Under the pieces are notes generated by a model. That model was not told where the DNA came from. It searched no databases and saw only the letters and a list, made by a program, of their open reading frames with translations. A stretch of 37,578 nt of DNA, taken from an uncultured Bacteroidota bacterium (lineage in GTDB: Bacteria > Bacteroidota > Bacteroidia > Chitinophagales > Chitinophagaceae). The stretch spans positions 1 through 37,578 of the forward strand of contig CAIQHJ010000010.1 in the NCBI GenBank assembly GCA_903871575.1. The letters are read 5' to 3'. A program made the translations under genes and the position numbers. Below are positions 19,678 through 29,407 of the stretch, piece after piece (the stretch's first letter is position 1; every line of letters begins with the position of its first letter).

Positions 19678-21486
19678 TTGTTGAAACGTGTCAATATAAA
19701 AGTCTTGGTATTTTTCCCAGTTGTTGTATTGCTGGTATTATATTGTTCAACTTCCGGATGGGCACAAAACAAGTATGCCTTAAACATCAATTTCGCCGAC
19801 AAAGATAGCTCCTTTCGGCCGGATGATTTGTCATTGCCAAGGTATTTTGACAATCAAAATCTAGCACAAATCTATATTCAAAAATTAACTGCAACACTTG
19901 CTTCGAAAGGCTTTCCTGTTGCATCGATCGACAGTATTCGCATTACCGATACCAGCGCAGATTTACAAGTGTATTTAGGAAAGCAGTTTCAATTGATGAA
20001 CATCTCCTGCCATCGGCTAGAAGAAAAATTATCATCTAACAAATGGCTCAACATCATCAAAAGCAAGCCAACCATTTCCATCAAAGAATGGGAACTTATT
20101 CAAATGGAATTGTTGCATTTTTATGAAAATAATGGATATCCATTTGCAACGGTTTATTTAGATAGCATTCGAATCGATGGTTCAGCGATTGGTGCTGAAC
20201 TCGCCGTTGATAAGGGGTTGTATTATACCATTGACAGCATCTCTATTAAAGGAAATGCGCAAATAAAAAATCGATTTCTTCAACAATACTTGGGAATTCA
20301 AAATGGATCTGCTTATAACAAAGAAATGATATCGCAGGTTGACAAAAAACTATTGGCGCTGCCATATTTATCAGTTTTACAACCATCAGATGTACTCATG
20401 CTTGGAACAGGTGCTATACTCCAAGTTTATGTGAACAATAAAAAAAACAATCAACTTAATTTTTTATTGGGATTACAACCATCTGCTACAAACCCAGGCG
20501 CAGTGCAACTTACAGGCGATGTAAATATCGACTTAAAAAACCAGCTCAATCATGGAGAAAGCATTCTTTTCAAATGGCAACAATTGCAACCGCAATCACC
20601 CAGATTGAATATCGGGTTCAATCAACCCTATTTGTTTAACTCCGCTTTTGGTTTTGACATGGCATTTGAAATGTTCAAAAAAGATTCTACATTTTTGCTG
20701 CTTAATACACAGTTGGGCACTTTATTCGATTTGCCCAACAATCAAAAAGGAAAGCTTTATTTTCAATGGCAATCCACTAATTTATTATCTGGCGCGATAG
20801 ATACCAACAAAATAAAAATCGACAAAAAACTTCCAGCACAAATAGACATGCATACCCAAAGTATTGGATTGCAATATCAATGGAACAATTTGAACGACCG
20901 CTCAAATCCGCAAAATGGGAATGAGATAAAAATAAATTTTTCTGCAGGGATAAAGCGTATAAAGACAAACGATGGCGTCACTGGCATTGCCAATACAGGA
21001 TTTAATTATTCATCACTGTATGATTCGATTGCATTGCAAACGTATCAGTTTCGTTTAAAAATGAGCGGAGCACATTATTTTCCAATTGGAAAATTCACGA
21101 CCATTAAAACAGGATTGCAAATGGGTTACTATGGCAGCACCTCAATATTTAAAAATGAGCTTTTTCAAATTGGGGGCTATAAAACACTGCGTGGGTTTGA
21201 TGAAGAAAGCATCTATGCTACCAAATATGCTATAGCAACTGCAGAGTATAGAATTTTGTTTGGGATGAACACGTTTCTTTCGTTTTTTATGGATGGTGCC
21301 AAAATACAAAATCAAGTGCAAGATGTTCAGACCAATAACCATTTTTTTAGTGGTGGTATTGGGTTGACTTATGAAACAAAAGTTGGCCTGTTGCAAATGA
21401 ATGTTGCACTAGGAAAAAGAAACGATGTAGACTTTGATATTCGAAAAGCTTCGAAAATTCATTTTGGTTATATCAATTACTTCTGA
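19678..21486 (+). CDS. Omp85/BamA-family outer-membrane protein with POTRA-like N-terminus
   Basis: Signal peptide; POTRA-like YYTIDSISIKGNAQIKNRFLQQYLGIQNGSAYN; C-terminal Omp85 features (FQIGGYKTLRGFDEESIYATKYAIATAEYR); ends HFGYINYF. TTG start. Confidence 0.85.
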   Translation: MLKRVNIKVLVFFPVVVLLVLYCSTSGWAQNKYALNINFADKDSSFRPDDLSLPRYFDNQNLAQIYIQKLTATLASKGFPVASIDSIRITDTSADLQVYLGKQFQLMNISCHRLEEKLSSNKWLNIIKSKPTISIKEWELIQMELLHFYENNGYPFATVYLDSIRIDGSAIGAELAVDKGLYYTIDSISIKGNAQIKNRFLQQYLGIQNGSAYNKEMISQVDKKLLALPYLSVLQPSDVLMLGTGAILQVYVNNKKNNQLNFLLGLQPSATNPGAVQLTGDVNIDLKNQLNHGESILFKWQQLQPQSPRLNIGFNQPYLFNSAFGFDMAFEMFKKDSTFLLLNTQLGTLFDLPNNQKGKLYFQWQSTNLLSGAIDTNKIKIDKKLPAQIDMHTQSIGLQYQWNNLNDRSNPQNGNEIKINFSAGIKRIKTNDGVTGIANTGFNYSSLYDSIALQTYQFRLKMSGAHYFPIGKFTTIKTGLQMGYYGSTSIFKNELFQIGGYKTLRGFDEESIYATKYAIATAEYRILFGMNTFLSFFMDGAKIQNQVQDVQTNNHFFSGGIGLTYETKVGLLQMNVALGKRNDVDFDIRKASKIHFGYINYF

Positions 21487-21531
21487 GTTTTGAACGAACT
21501 CACTTAATTTTACGCAAGAAATACTTATCTG

Positions 21532-22464
21532 TTGAAGACATTCATTTGTTTATCGTTATTATTTGTGATTGCTGTTGTTACCGTGCAAAGCGCATTGGCA
21601 CAGGATTCTGTTCTAAGCAACACAACGGCAAATGGTACGCTAAACAATACACAAAGCGCAGATAGATTTACAAATCCGCTACACGATTCTATCGATGGCA
21701 ACTCCACATCAATTCCAAAATCAGCCTCAACATGGCAAAGCATCTTCCTTCAAACGCGCTTTTTGAATAGTAAAGCGCCATCAACCACAAGCAATCAATC
21801 TATTCATAAAACAACATCTCAAAACATTGCGTTTTATATGCTTGCTTTGGTGTTTTTGTTTTTAGGCTTGCTCAAAACCATATACAGTAGATATTTCAAC
21901 AATCTCTTGAGGGTTTTCTTCAACACTTCGCTTCGCCAAAATCAATTAAAGGACCAATTACTCCAGGCCAAGTTGCCGTCGTTGTTGTTCAATATATTAT
22001 TTGCAATGGTGGGAGGTTTGTACTTGTATTTTCTACTCAGCAAATTAGGGATGGTTTTAGACCCATCGTTGCTTTTTTTATCGATTTGCATTGGTGCGGT
22101 AACCATTGTTTACACCGGTAAATTATTGATTTTGCAAGTTGCAGGTTGGCTTACTGGATTTAAACAAGATGCGGATGTGTATATATTTCTGGTGTTTTTG
22201 GTTAATAAAGTGATGTCCATAATGTTATTACCAATTGTAGTACTGATTGCTTTTACAGAAAATAATATTCAACAAGTTGCAATTGTAGCATCTATTGTGC
22301 TGGTTCTGCTCATGTTGATGTTGAGGTTTTTGCGATCATTTGGTCATTTTCAACAGAAACTTAAGATGAGCGGGTTTCATTTTTTATTGTACATCATTGC
22401 TATAGAAGTGCTGCCTATTTTTTTGATTTATAAATGGGGCTTGAGTATTCTAATCAAAAATTAG
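21532..22464 (+). CDS. DUF4271-like multi-pass membrane protein
   Basis: N-terminal signal/low-complexity segment then several TM helices (FYMLALVFLFLGLLKTIYSRYFNNLLRVFFN...). Position directly before hemD supports the family call. TTG start. Confidence 0.7.
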   Translation: MKTFICLSLLFVIAVVTVQSALAQDSVLSNTTANGTLNNTQSADRFTNPLHDSIDGNSTSIPKSASTWQSIFLQTRFLNSKAPSTTSNQSIHKTTSQNIAFYMLALVFLFLGLLKTIYSRYFNNLLRVFFNTSLRQNQLKDQLLQAKLPSLLFNILFAMVGGLYLYFLLSKLGMVLDPSLLFLSICIGAVTIVYTGKLLILQVAGWLTGFKQDADVYIFLVFLVNKVMSIMLLPIVVLIAFTENNIQQVAIVASIVLVLLMLMLRFLRSFGHFQQKLKMSGFHFLLYIIAIEVLPIFLIYKWGLSILIKN

Positions 22465-22494
22465 TATTTTTACACCACATAGGACAAACAAAGG

Positions 22495-23286
22495 ATGATT
22501 AAAAAAGCAGCAAAGAAATCTACAACTGTTGAGAAGTCAGTAAAGAAGATACTCATTACTCAGCCTAAACCCGAAGGCGTTAAATCACCTTATTATGATT
22601 TAGCCGTGAAATATGGATTGATGCTCGACTTCCATCCATTTATCAGTGTAGAAGGCATTCCTGCTAAAGAGTTCAGAAAACAAAAAATAGATATCACCGC
22701 ATATACAGGCGTCATTTTCACCAGCAGAAATACCATTGATCATTTCTTCAGAATTTGCGACGAAATGAAAATCAGCGTATCCCAAGAGACCAAATATTTT
22801 TGTATTACAGAATCGGTAGCCTTGTACCTACAGAAATTTATTTTATATAGAAAACGAAAAGTTTTTTATGGTGCAGATGGTTTAAATAAAAGTTTGTTTG
22901 ACGTCATCAACAAACACAAAGACAACGAGAAGTTTTTATATCCTTGTTCAGAATCTTTTGATTCAGACATTACCAATTGGCTGAAAAACAACAAATGCGA
23001 ATTTGCAACGCCTGTACTATATAAAATTGTGAGCAATGATATCAAAGCTGTAATAGCCAAAGAATATGATGTCATTTGTTTTTTCACACCAGGCGGTGTA
23101 AAAAGCTTGTTAGAAAATTTTCCAAAATACAAACAAAACGGCACCAAGATTGCCGCATTTGGCGCCAATACAATTAAATCTGTTGAAGATGCAGGTTTAG
23201 AACCCAACATCAAAGCACCGGCTCCACAATCACCAAGCATGGTAACCGCGTTAGATAATTTTTTGAAATCCACTTCAAAGAAATAA
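22495..23286 (+). CDS. hemD: Uroporphyrinogen-III synthase
   Basis: VKKILITQPKPE, TGVIFTSRNTIDHFF, YDVICFFTPGGVKSLLENFP, TKIAAFGANTIKSVEDAGL are HemD-like. Confidence 0.85.
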   Translation: MIKKAAKKSTTVEKSVKKILITQPKPEGVKSPYYDLAVKYGLMLDFHPFISVEGIPAKEFRKQKIDITAYTGVIFTSRNTIDHFFRICDEMKISVSQETKYFCITESVALYLQKFILYRKRKVFYGADGLNKSLFDVINKHKDNEKFLYPCSESFDSDITNWLKNNKCEFATPVLYKIVSNDIKAVIAKEYDVICFFTPGGVKSLLENFPKYKQNGTKIAAFGANTIKSVEDAGLEPNIKAPAPQSPSMVTALDNFLKSTSKK

Positions 23287-23307
23287 TCCAATTACATAAA
23301 TCTATTC

Positions 23308-25362
23308 ATGGAACATCCATACACGAATGAGTTGATACATGAATCAAGCTTGTATTTGTTGCAACATGCACACAATCCAGTGAATTGGTTGCCATGGAGC
23401 GAAAAAGCAATGCTTTTGGCCAAAGCAAACAACAAGCCCATCATTTTGAGTATTGGCTATTCCGCTTGTCATTGGTGTCATGTTATGGAGAAAGAAAGTT
23501 TTGAAGATGTTGAAGTTGCCAAATTGATGAATGAGCATTTTGTTTGCATTAAAGTAGACAGGGAAGAGCGGCCAGACATCGATCACATTTACATGGACGC
23601 GGTACAACTCATGACAGGGTCGGGGGGATGGCCGCTGAACGTATTTCTTACACCCGATGGAAAGCCCTTTTATGGCGGCACTTATTTTCCGCCCATTGCA
23701 AAACACAATCGATCATCCTGGACTACCGTGTTGTTATCGATCAATAATTTATGGCGTGAAAAAAAAGAGACTGCCGTGTTGCAATCTGAGCGTATCATAC
23801 AGCACATTCAATCAATCACAGAAACCTTCAACAAAGAATCAAGTCGGGTAGGGTACAACATCAGTAAAGAAGATGTAATGGAAATAAAAGACAAATTGAT
23901 GTCGACCGCAGACTTGAGAAATGGAGGCTTTGGTTCTGCACCTAAATTTCCACAAACCTTTTCGTTGAAATATTTGTTGATGCATGATTTTTTCCATGAA
24001 GAAGAACAGGTTACACATCATGCAAACTTGTCCATAAAAAAAATATTAACAGGCGGCATTTACGACCAATTGGGAGGAGGCATGTGTAGATACAGTACAG
24101 ACGATTATTGGCTGGCACCTCATTTTGAAAAAATGTTGTATGATAATGCATTGCTCATCGATGTGATGTGTGATGCATATAAGCTAACACAGGATCCTCA
24201 AATAAAAAAAGGAATTGAACATACCATTGCGTTTTGTGAACGAGAATTAAAATCTCCAACAGGTGGGTATTATGCAGCGATAGATGCAGATAGCGAAGGG
24301 GTAGAAGGGAAATTTTATACATGGGAAAGATCGGAGATTGAATCCGTTTTGGGTGAATCCGCAGCATTGTTTTGTATGCGATTTGGTATCCTGCCAAATG
24401 GCAATTGGGAACATACAAACATCTTGCATGCATCAAAAGAAATTGATGAATTGGCATTGCAGTTTCACATGTCAGCACAAGAAGTGGAAAGCCTTATTGC
24501 AAAAGCATCAGCAACATTGTTAGCCACTAGAGACAAGCGCATCAGGCCTCAAACAGATGACAAAATAATATTGGGTTGGAATGCATTGTATCTAACAGCA
24601 TTGTGTAAAGCATTTGCAGCATTGTCAAATGAAGAATATAAAAACGCAGCCATCGCATTAATTCATTACTTGCAAAGCACATTCATCAATTCGGATAAAG
24701 TATATCATGTTGCTCAGCATGGTTTAGCCAAGCAAATGGCATTTTTAGATGACATGGCTTATATGGTGCAGGCAATGATTTGTATGCAAGAAATTACCGG
24801 GCAGCAAACTTATCTTGATGCAGCAAAACAACTGACGGAAAACATCATAGCAAATTATCAACAAGCATCAGGGGCATTGTTTTATTTTACACATCAGCTG
24901 CAATCAGATATTATTTTGAGAAAAGTAGAAATGTACGATGCGGCCATCCCATCAGGGAATAGTGTAATGGCTGATAATTTGCATAAACTTGGAATCTTGT
25001 TTTCGAATGACACATGGGTTAATCACTCAAAGCGTATGCTCGAAACAGTAATGCCAGTGGTTAAAAAGCACCCACATTCATTTGGTGTATGGGCAAGTGT
25101 AGCAATAAAACAACAGCAAGGGCTAGTTGAAGTCGTGATAACTGGAGAACAATATGAAGAAAAACTACATCCTTTGCTAAGTTTTTATTTCCCAAGTATA
25201 ATTTTTCAAACATCTGCAACAGAAATAAAATATCCATTATTGATGCACAAACAATACGGAAATCAAGCACTGGTCTATGTTTGCAAGGATTCTACATGTT
25301 ATGCGCCGGAAAAAGATATCAACATTATTAAAAAGTTGTTAAAAAAAATCAAAACAATTTAA
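23308..25362 (+). CDS. Thioredoxin-domain protein of the YyaL/DUF255 family
   Basis: [83 protein letters not shown]; (alpha/alpha)-barrel C-terminus. Confidence 0.95.
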   Translation: MEHPYTNELIHESSLYLLQHAHNPVNWLPWSEKAMLLAKANNKPIILSIGYSACHWCHVMEKESFEDVEVAKLMNEHFVCIKVDREERPDIDHIYMDAVQLMTGSGGWPLNVFLTPDGKPFYGGTYFPPIAKHNRSSWTTVLLSINNLWREKKETAVLQSERIIQHIQSITETFNKESSRVGYNISKEDVMEIKDKLMSTADLRNGGFGSAPKFPQTFSLKYLLMHDFFHEEEQVTHHANLSIKKILTGGIYDQLGGGMCRYSTDDYWLAPHFEKMLYDNALLIDVMCDAYKLTQDPQIKKGIEHTIAFCERELKSPTGGYYAAIDADSEGVEGKFYTWERSEIESVLGESAALFCMRFGILPNGNWEHTNILHASKEIDELALQFHMSAQEVESLIAKASATLLATRDKRIRPQTDDKIILGWNALYLTALCKAFAALSNEEYKNAAIALIHYLQSTFINSDKVYHVAQHGLAKQMAFLDDMAYMVQAMICMQEITGQQTYLDAAKQLTENIIANYQQASGALFYFTHQLQSDIILRKVEMYDAAIPSGNSVMADNLHKLGILFSNDTWVNHSKRMLETVMPVVKKHPHSFGVWASVAIKQQQGLVEVVITGEQYEEKLHPLLSFYFPSIIFQTSATEIKYPLLMHKQYGNQALVYVCKDSTCYAPEKDINIIKKLLKKIKTI

Positions 25363-25445
25363 CATTTCAATTAGCAATAATTAAATAATTTAGTCGTTTA
25401 TGAAAACAGGTTTGATTTTTGCAGTAAAAAAAGCGCAAGATCAAA

Positions 25446-25477
25446 TTGATTTTGAATTAAAATAATTGTTACATTTG
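25446..25477 (+). promoter_or_regulatory. Candidate Bacteroidota-type promoter for gldK
   Basis: TTG (25446-25448) or TTTG (25451-25454) upstream of TACATTTG (25470-25477), matching TTG...TAnnTTTG; ATG at 25501. Confidence 0.65.
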
Positions 25478-25500
25478 CCATCACCCACAAAGTACAAAAA

Positions 25501-26799
25501 ATGATGAATCGGTTATTAACTCTTGTAGCCTTTGGAGCTATCCTAACAAACCTAAGCAGCTGTAGTATGCTTGGTGGAAACAACAAGACCGGAAGCGCGT
25601 TGCCGAACGACGGACAACTGCACGGTGTTGCACCAGCAGAAAGATGGACACCTACCAGACCTCCGGGAATGGTTTATGTCAACTCTGGAACCTTTCACAT
25701 GGGTCCGAGTGATGAAGATGTCAATTACACCTACACCGCAAGAAACAAATCTGTATCCATTAGTGGCTTTTGGATGGACGCCACTGAAATTACCAACAAC
25801 GAGTATCGTCAGTTTACCAATTGGGTTAGAGACTCAATAGGTGCAAAATTGATGGGCTACGTAAAACAAGGACAAGATGGTAATGAATACATCGATTGGA
25901 AAAGAGCATCAACCATCAAATGGGGTGATAAAGCAGTCATCGAAAAAATTGACGCAATCATCGTAACACCAGACAATAGAATTTTTGGTAAGAAAGAATT
26001 AGATGCCAATAAAATTGTCTATCAATCAGAAATATTTGATTACAAAGCAGCAGCTCAAAATAGAGACGTTACCATTCCACGTTCTGCTTTCATTCTAAAA
26101 ACCAAAGTGCCTGTTTATCCAGATTCATTGTGTTGGGTTAGAGACTTTGCTTACTCATACAATGAGCCAATGGCTAAGAAATACTATAGTCACCCAGCAT
26201 ATGGCAATTATCCAGTTGTTGGCGTGAATTGGAAACAAGCTACTGCATTCTGCGAGTGGCGTACACACTACATGAACTCATTTTTAGAGTCGAAGAAAAG
26301 AGCACCAGAATCTAATTTCCGTCTTCCAACAGAAGCACAATGGGAATATGCAGCAAGAGGTGGTCGTTCACAAGCACATTATCCTTGGGGCGGTCCTTAT
26401 TTAAGAAATAAAAAAGGTTGCTTGCTTGCAAACTTTAAACCAGGCAGAGGAAATTATCCAGAAGATGGTGGATTTTATACTGTAAGAGCTGATGCTTATT
26501 GGCCAAATGATTTTGGTCTATACAACATGGCTGGAAACGTTGCAGAATGGACTTCATCATTATACTACGAAGGTGGATACAATTTTCAACATGATATGAA
26601 TCCGGATATTCGTTGGAATGCAAAAGATTCAGATCCTCCAAGAATGAAACGTAAAGTTGTTCGTGGTGGTAGTTGGAAAGACGTTGGTATGTTCCTACAA
26701 TGTGGTACTCGTGCATACGAATACCAAGACACTTCAAAATCTTACGTTGGATTCCGTTGCGTTTTGGATTTACCAGCTCAACCATCAAGACGCAAATAA
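25501..26799 (+). CDS. gldK: Gliding motility / T9SS lipoprotein GldK (FGE-sulfatase-like)
   Basis: Lipobox LTNLSSC; PPGMVYVNSGTFHMGPSDEDV; FRLPTEAQWEYAARGG; MAGNVAEWTSSLYYEGGY; VVRGGSWKD. Confidence 0.97.
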   Translation: MMNRLLTLVAFGAILTNLSSCSMLGGNNKTGSALPNDGQLHGVAPAERWTPTRPPGMVYVNSGTFHMGPSDEDVNYTYTARNKSVSISGFWMDATEITNNEYRQFTNWVRDSIGAKLMGYVKQGQDGNEYIDWKRASTIKWGDKAVIEKIDAIIVTPDNRIFGKKELDANKIVYQSEIFDYKAAAQNRDVTIPRSAFILKTKVPVYPDSLCWVRDFAYSYNEPMAKKYYSHPAYGNYPVVGVNWKQATAFCEWRTHYMNSFLESKKRAPESNFRLPTEAQWEYAARGGRSQAHYPWGGPYLRNKKGCLLANFKPGRGNYPEDGGFYTVRADAYWPNDFGLYNMAGNVAEWTSSLYYEGGYNFQHDMNPDIRWNAKDSDPPRMKRKVVRGGSWKDVGMFLQCGTRAYEYQDTSKSYVGFRCVLDLPAQPSRRK

Positions 26800-26846
26800 C
26801 AAAATTTAACAAGCTCCTATAGCAAATTTCTAAATAAACTTATTGT

Positions 26847-26884
26847 AAAATAACCCACCAAGGAAAGTCTTGATGGGTTATTTT
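26847..26884 (+). terminator. Strong hairpin between gldK and gldL (terminator, attenuator or RNA-stability element)
   Basis: AAAATAACCCA-c-CAAG-GAAAGT-CTTG-a-TGGGTTATTTT: 11 bp, one mismatch, 4 bp, 6-nt loop. Confidence 0.75.
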
Positions 26885-26938
26885 AATAAAAATTGTAAAA
26901 CCAACTTTCAAAACAATAAACCTTAAAATTAAAAAAAC

Positions 26939-27697
26939 ATGTCATCAGTTAGAATCAATCCCAAACTTAGTAAATGGATGGACGTTGCCGTTTCTCTTGC
27001 CGCCGCAGTTGTAATTTTCGGTGCACTACAAAAAATTCTTCATACGCCAATTGCGGATTTATTCCTTCAAATCGGATTGTATTCTGAAGCTGCTATTTTC
27101 GCGATGTATGGTATTGTGTACATCAAGGCTCCAATTATTGATGATCATGCTGGTGCAAGTCATGCAGCTAAGCCAATCAATCCAATGGAAGCAATGGATA
27201 AAATGTTGAAAGATGCAGACATCACTCCTGCAAACATGAAAAAATTAAGCGAAGGTTTCCAAAAATTAGGCACTACTGTTGCTGGAATTTCTGATGTTAG
27301 CGACGTAGTAAAATCTACTAGCGATTTCGGTGCAAAAACTAAAGAAGCTACTGCATCTATTGGTTCAATGTCTGCTGCATTCACTGCAAGTGCAACAACC
27401 ATGGGTTCTTTCAACAACGCTGCTGAAAGTGCAAAAGGTTTCCACGAACAAGTACAAGTATTAACCAAAAACTTAGGTTCATTAAATACCATCTACGAAT
27501 TGGAATTGAAAGAAAGCAACAACCACTTAAAAGCGTTGAACACTTTCTATGGTAAATTGGCTGAAGCTAGTCAGGCAATGACCAGCAGCGTAGAAGATGC
27601 AACTAAAGTAAAAGACCAAATTGCTGCTTTAGCTGGTAATTTAAGCAAATTGAATTCAGTTTATGGCAACATGTTAACTGCAATGCAAGGCAGATAA
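26939..27697 (+). CDS. gldL: Gliding motility / T9SS motor protein GldL
   Basis: Two N-terminal TM helices (MDVAVSLAAAVVIFGALQKI; IGLYSEAAIFAMYGIVYI) followed by a long helical region; located between gldK and gldM. Confidence 0.96.
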   Translation: MSSVRINPKLSKWMDVAVSLAAAVVIFGALQKILHTPIADLFLQIGLYSEAAIFAMYGIVYIKAPIIDDHAGASHAAKPINPMEAMDKMLKDADITPANMKKLSEGFQKLGTTVAGISDVSDVVKSTSDFGAKTKEATASIGSMSAAFTASATTMGSFNNAAESAKGFHEQVQVLTKNLGSLNTIYELELKESNNHLKALNTFYGKLAEASQAMTSSVEDATKVKDQIAALAGNLSKLNSVYGNMLTAMQGR

Positions 27698-27763
27698 TCT
27701 TTTAGATTAACTGATAATAAAACTATCCAAACAATATTTATAAAATTATTAATCTAACAAGTT

Positions 27764-29299
27764 ATGGCTTTACCCGCAGAGCCCCGGCAGAAGATGATCA
27801 ACCTCATGTACTTAGTGCTTACAGCGCTATTGGCATTGAACGTTTCATCAGAAATCTTACACGCATTCGAGGTTGTAGACAAAAGTTTAGTTACATCAAA
27901 CTCTAACTTAAAAACCGCTAACCAAACATTATACACTTCTTTGGAAGCCAAATTAAATGATCCAATGACAGCTGAAAAAGCTAAGCCATGGTATGCAAAA
28001 GCAGAACAGGCAAAGAAAATTTCAGCTACAATGGATGATTATATTAATCTATTAAAAACAGAATTAAAAGCAGAAGCTGGAGCCAAAATGGTAGAAGTAG
28101 ATGGCAAGCAAGTTGAAGAATACAAAAAAGACGACTTGGAAGCTGCTACACGCCTTTTCGGAAACGAAAAAGGTGGAAAAAACAAAGGCCCTGAATTTGA
28201 AGCAAAGTTGAAAAAATTCAGAGAAGATATGTTAGGTATCGATCCTGAAATCAGAAAAGAATTTGAAAAAACCTTTCCAGTTGATGCCAGCTACAAAACC
28301 GTTGGACAAGATGGTAAAGAAAAAGATTTCACATTTGCTTATTTCCACATGACGCCTACGGTTGCTGCGATTACGTTATTAAGTAAGTTCCAGAACAACG
28401 TTAAGAATGCGGAAAATCAAATTGTAACCTATTGCCACAACCAAGTTGGTGCGGTAAAAGTTGTATACGATCAGTTTGCTGCATTGGTTGGACAAAGTTC
28501 TAACTACGTGATGCCTGGTGAAGAAATCGAAATCAATGCCGGTGTTGGTGCTTATAGTAAAGCAGCAGCTCCTCAAATTTCAATCGGTGGTGCATCAATG
28601 CCAATTGGCGACGATGGCAGAGCAACTTCAAAATTCAAAGTAAGCGGTTCAGGTTCTAAATCAGTGCCTGTAAATGTTACCTACACCAAACCTGATGGAA
28701 CAAAAGAAACCAAAACTTTCGAAGTAAAGTACACCGTAGGTACTCCTGGTGGAGCAGCGGTTATGCCTGATAAAATGAATGTATTTTACATGGGCGTAGA
28801 CAACCCGGTTACCATTGGTTCTCCTACAGGTTGGGATAAAACAACCGTTTCAATGTCTAATGGTACCATCACTGGACAAGGTTCCGTAAGAACTGTTCGT
28901 GTAAGCACTATTGGTAAAGCAAGCATTACGGTAGTTGCAGATAAAAAACCTACCACTTTTGAATTCAGAGTGAAAAGAATTCCAGATCCAATCTTCAAAG
29001 TGGGTTCTGGTAAAGTGAGAATGCCAGCAGTAGAATTTAAAAATCAACAATATTGCCGTGCAGAATTGGAAAATTTCGACTTTGATTTAAGATTTAGCAT
29101 CGTAGGTGCTACGGTTTATTTCTCTGGCGCTAACTTCCCTAATCCTGTTCCAGCAACATTAACCGGTAACAACTTATCTGGACTTGCTTCTTTAATTCAA
29201 AGATGTGGACCAGGTTCTGTTATCACTTTTGACAATGTGAAAGTTCAAGGTCCAGATGGTCCAAGAACAATTGAAGGAAAATCTATTGCCCTATACTAA
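27764..29299 (+). CDS. gldM: Gliding motility / T9SS motor protein GldM
   Basis: MALPAEPRQKMINLMYLVLTALLALNVSSEILHAFEVVDKSL is the canonical GldM N-terminus; C-terminal domains match the family layout. Confidence 0.97.
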   Translation: MALPAEPRQKMINLMYLVLTALLALNVSSEILHAFEVVDKSLVTSNSNLKTANQTLYTSLEAKLNDPMTAEKAKPWYAKAEQAKKISATMDDYINLLKTELKAEAGAKMVEVDGKQVEEYKKDDLEAATRLFGNEKGGKNKGPEFEAKLKKFREDMLGIDPEIRKEFEKTFPVDASYKTVGQDGKEKDFTFAYFHMTPTVAAITLLSKFQNNVKNAENQIVTYCHNQVGAVKVVYDQFAALVGQSSNYVMPGEEIEINAGVGAYSKAAAPQISIGGASMPIGDDGRATSKFKVSGSGSKSVPVNVTYTKPDGTKETKTFEVKYTVGTPGGAAVMPDKMNVFYMGVDNPVTIGSPTGWDKTTVSMSNGTITGQGSVRTVRVSTIGKASITVVADKKPTTFEFRVKRIPDPIFKVGSGKVRMPAVEFKNQQYCRAELENFDFDLRFSIVGATVYFSGANFPNPVPATLTGNNLSGLASLIQRCGPGSVITFDNVKVQGPDGPRTIEGKSIALY

Positions 29300-29407
29300 A
29301 ATTTGATTTTGGTGTGATGCAATAATAAAATCTTCAATTTGACGTTTGCTCATTTGAAGATGATCATGCTTCACACCAGAAAAAAATTAAAAACAAAACT
29401 AAATATC

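Noticed and set aside
23308-25362. YyaL/DUF255 protein as part of a new redox secretion system with gldKLMN
   Set aside because: The family is widespread in bacteria and eukaryotes, and the downstream gldK has its own candidate promoter; adjacency alone does not support a functional link.
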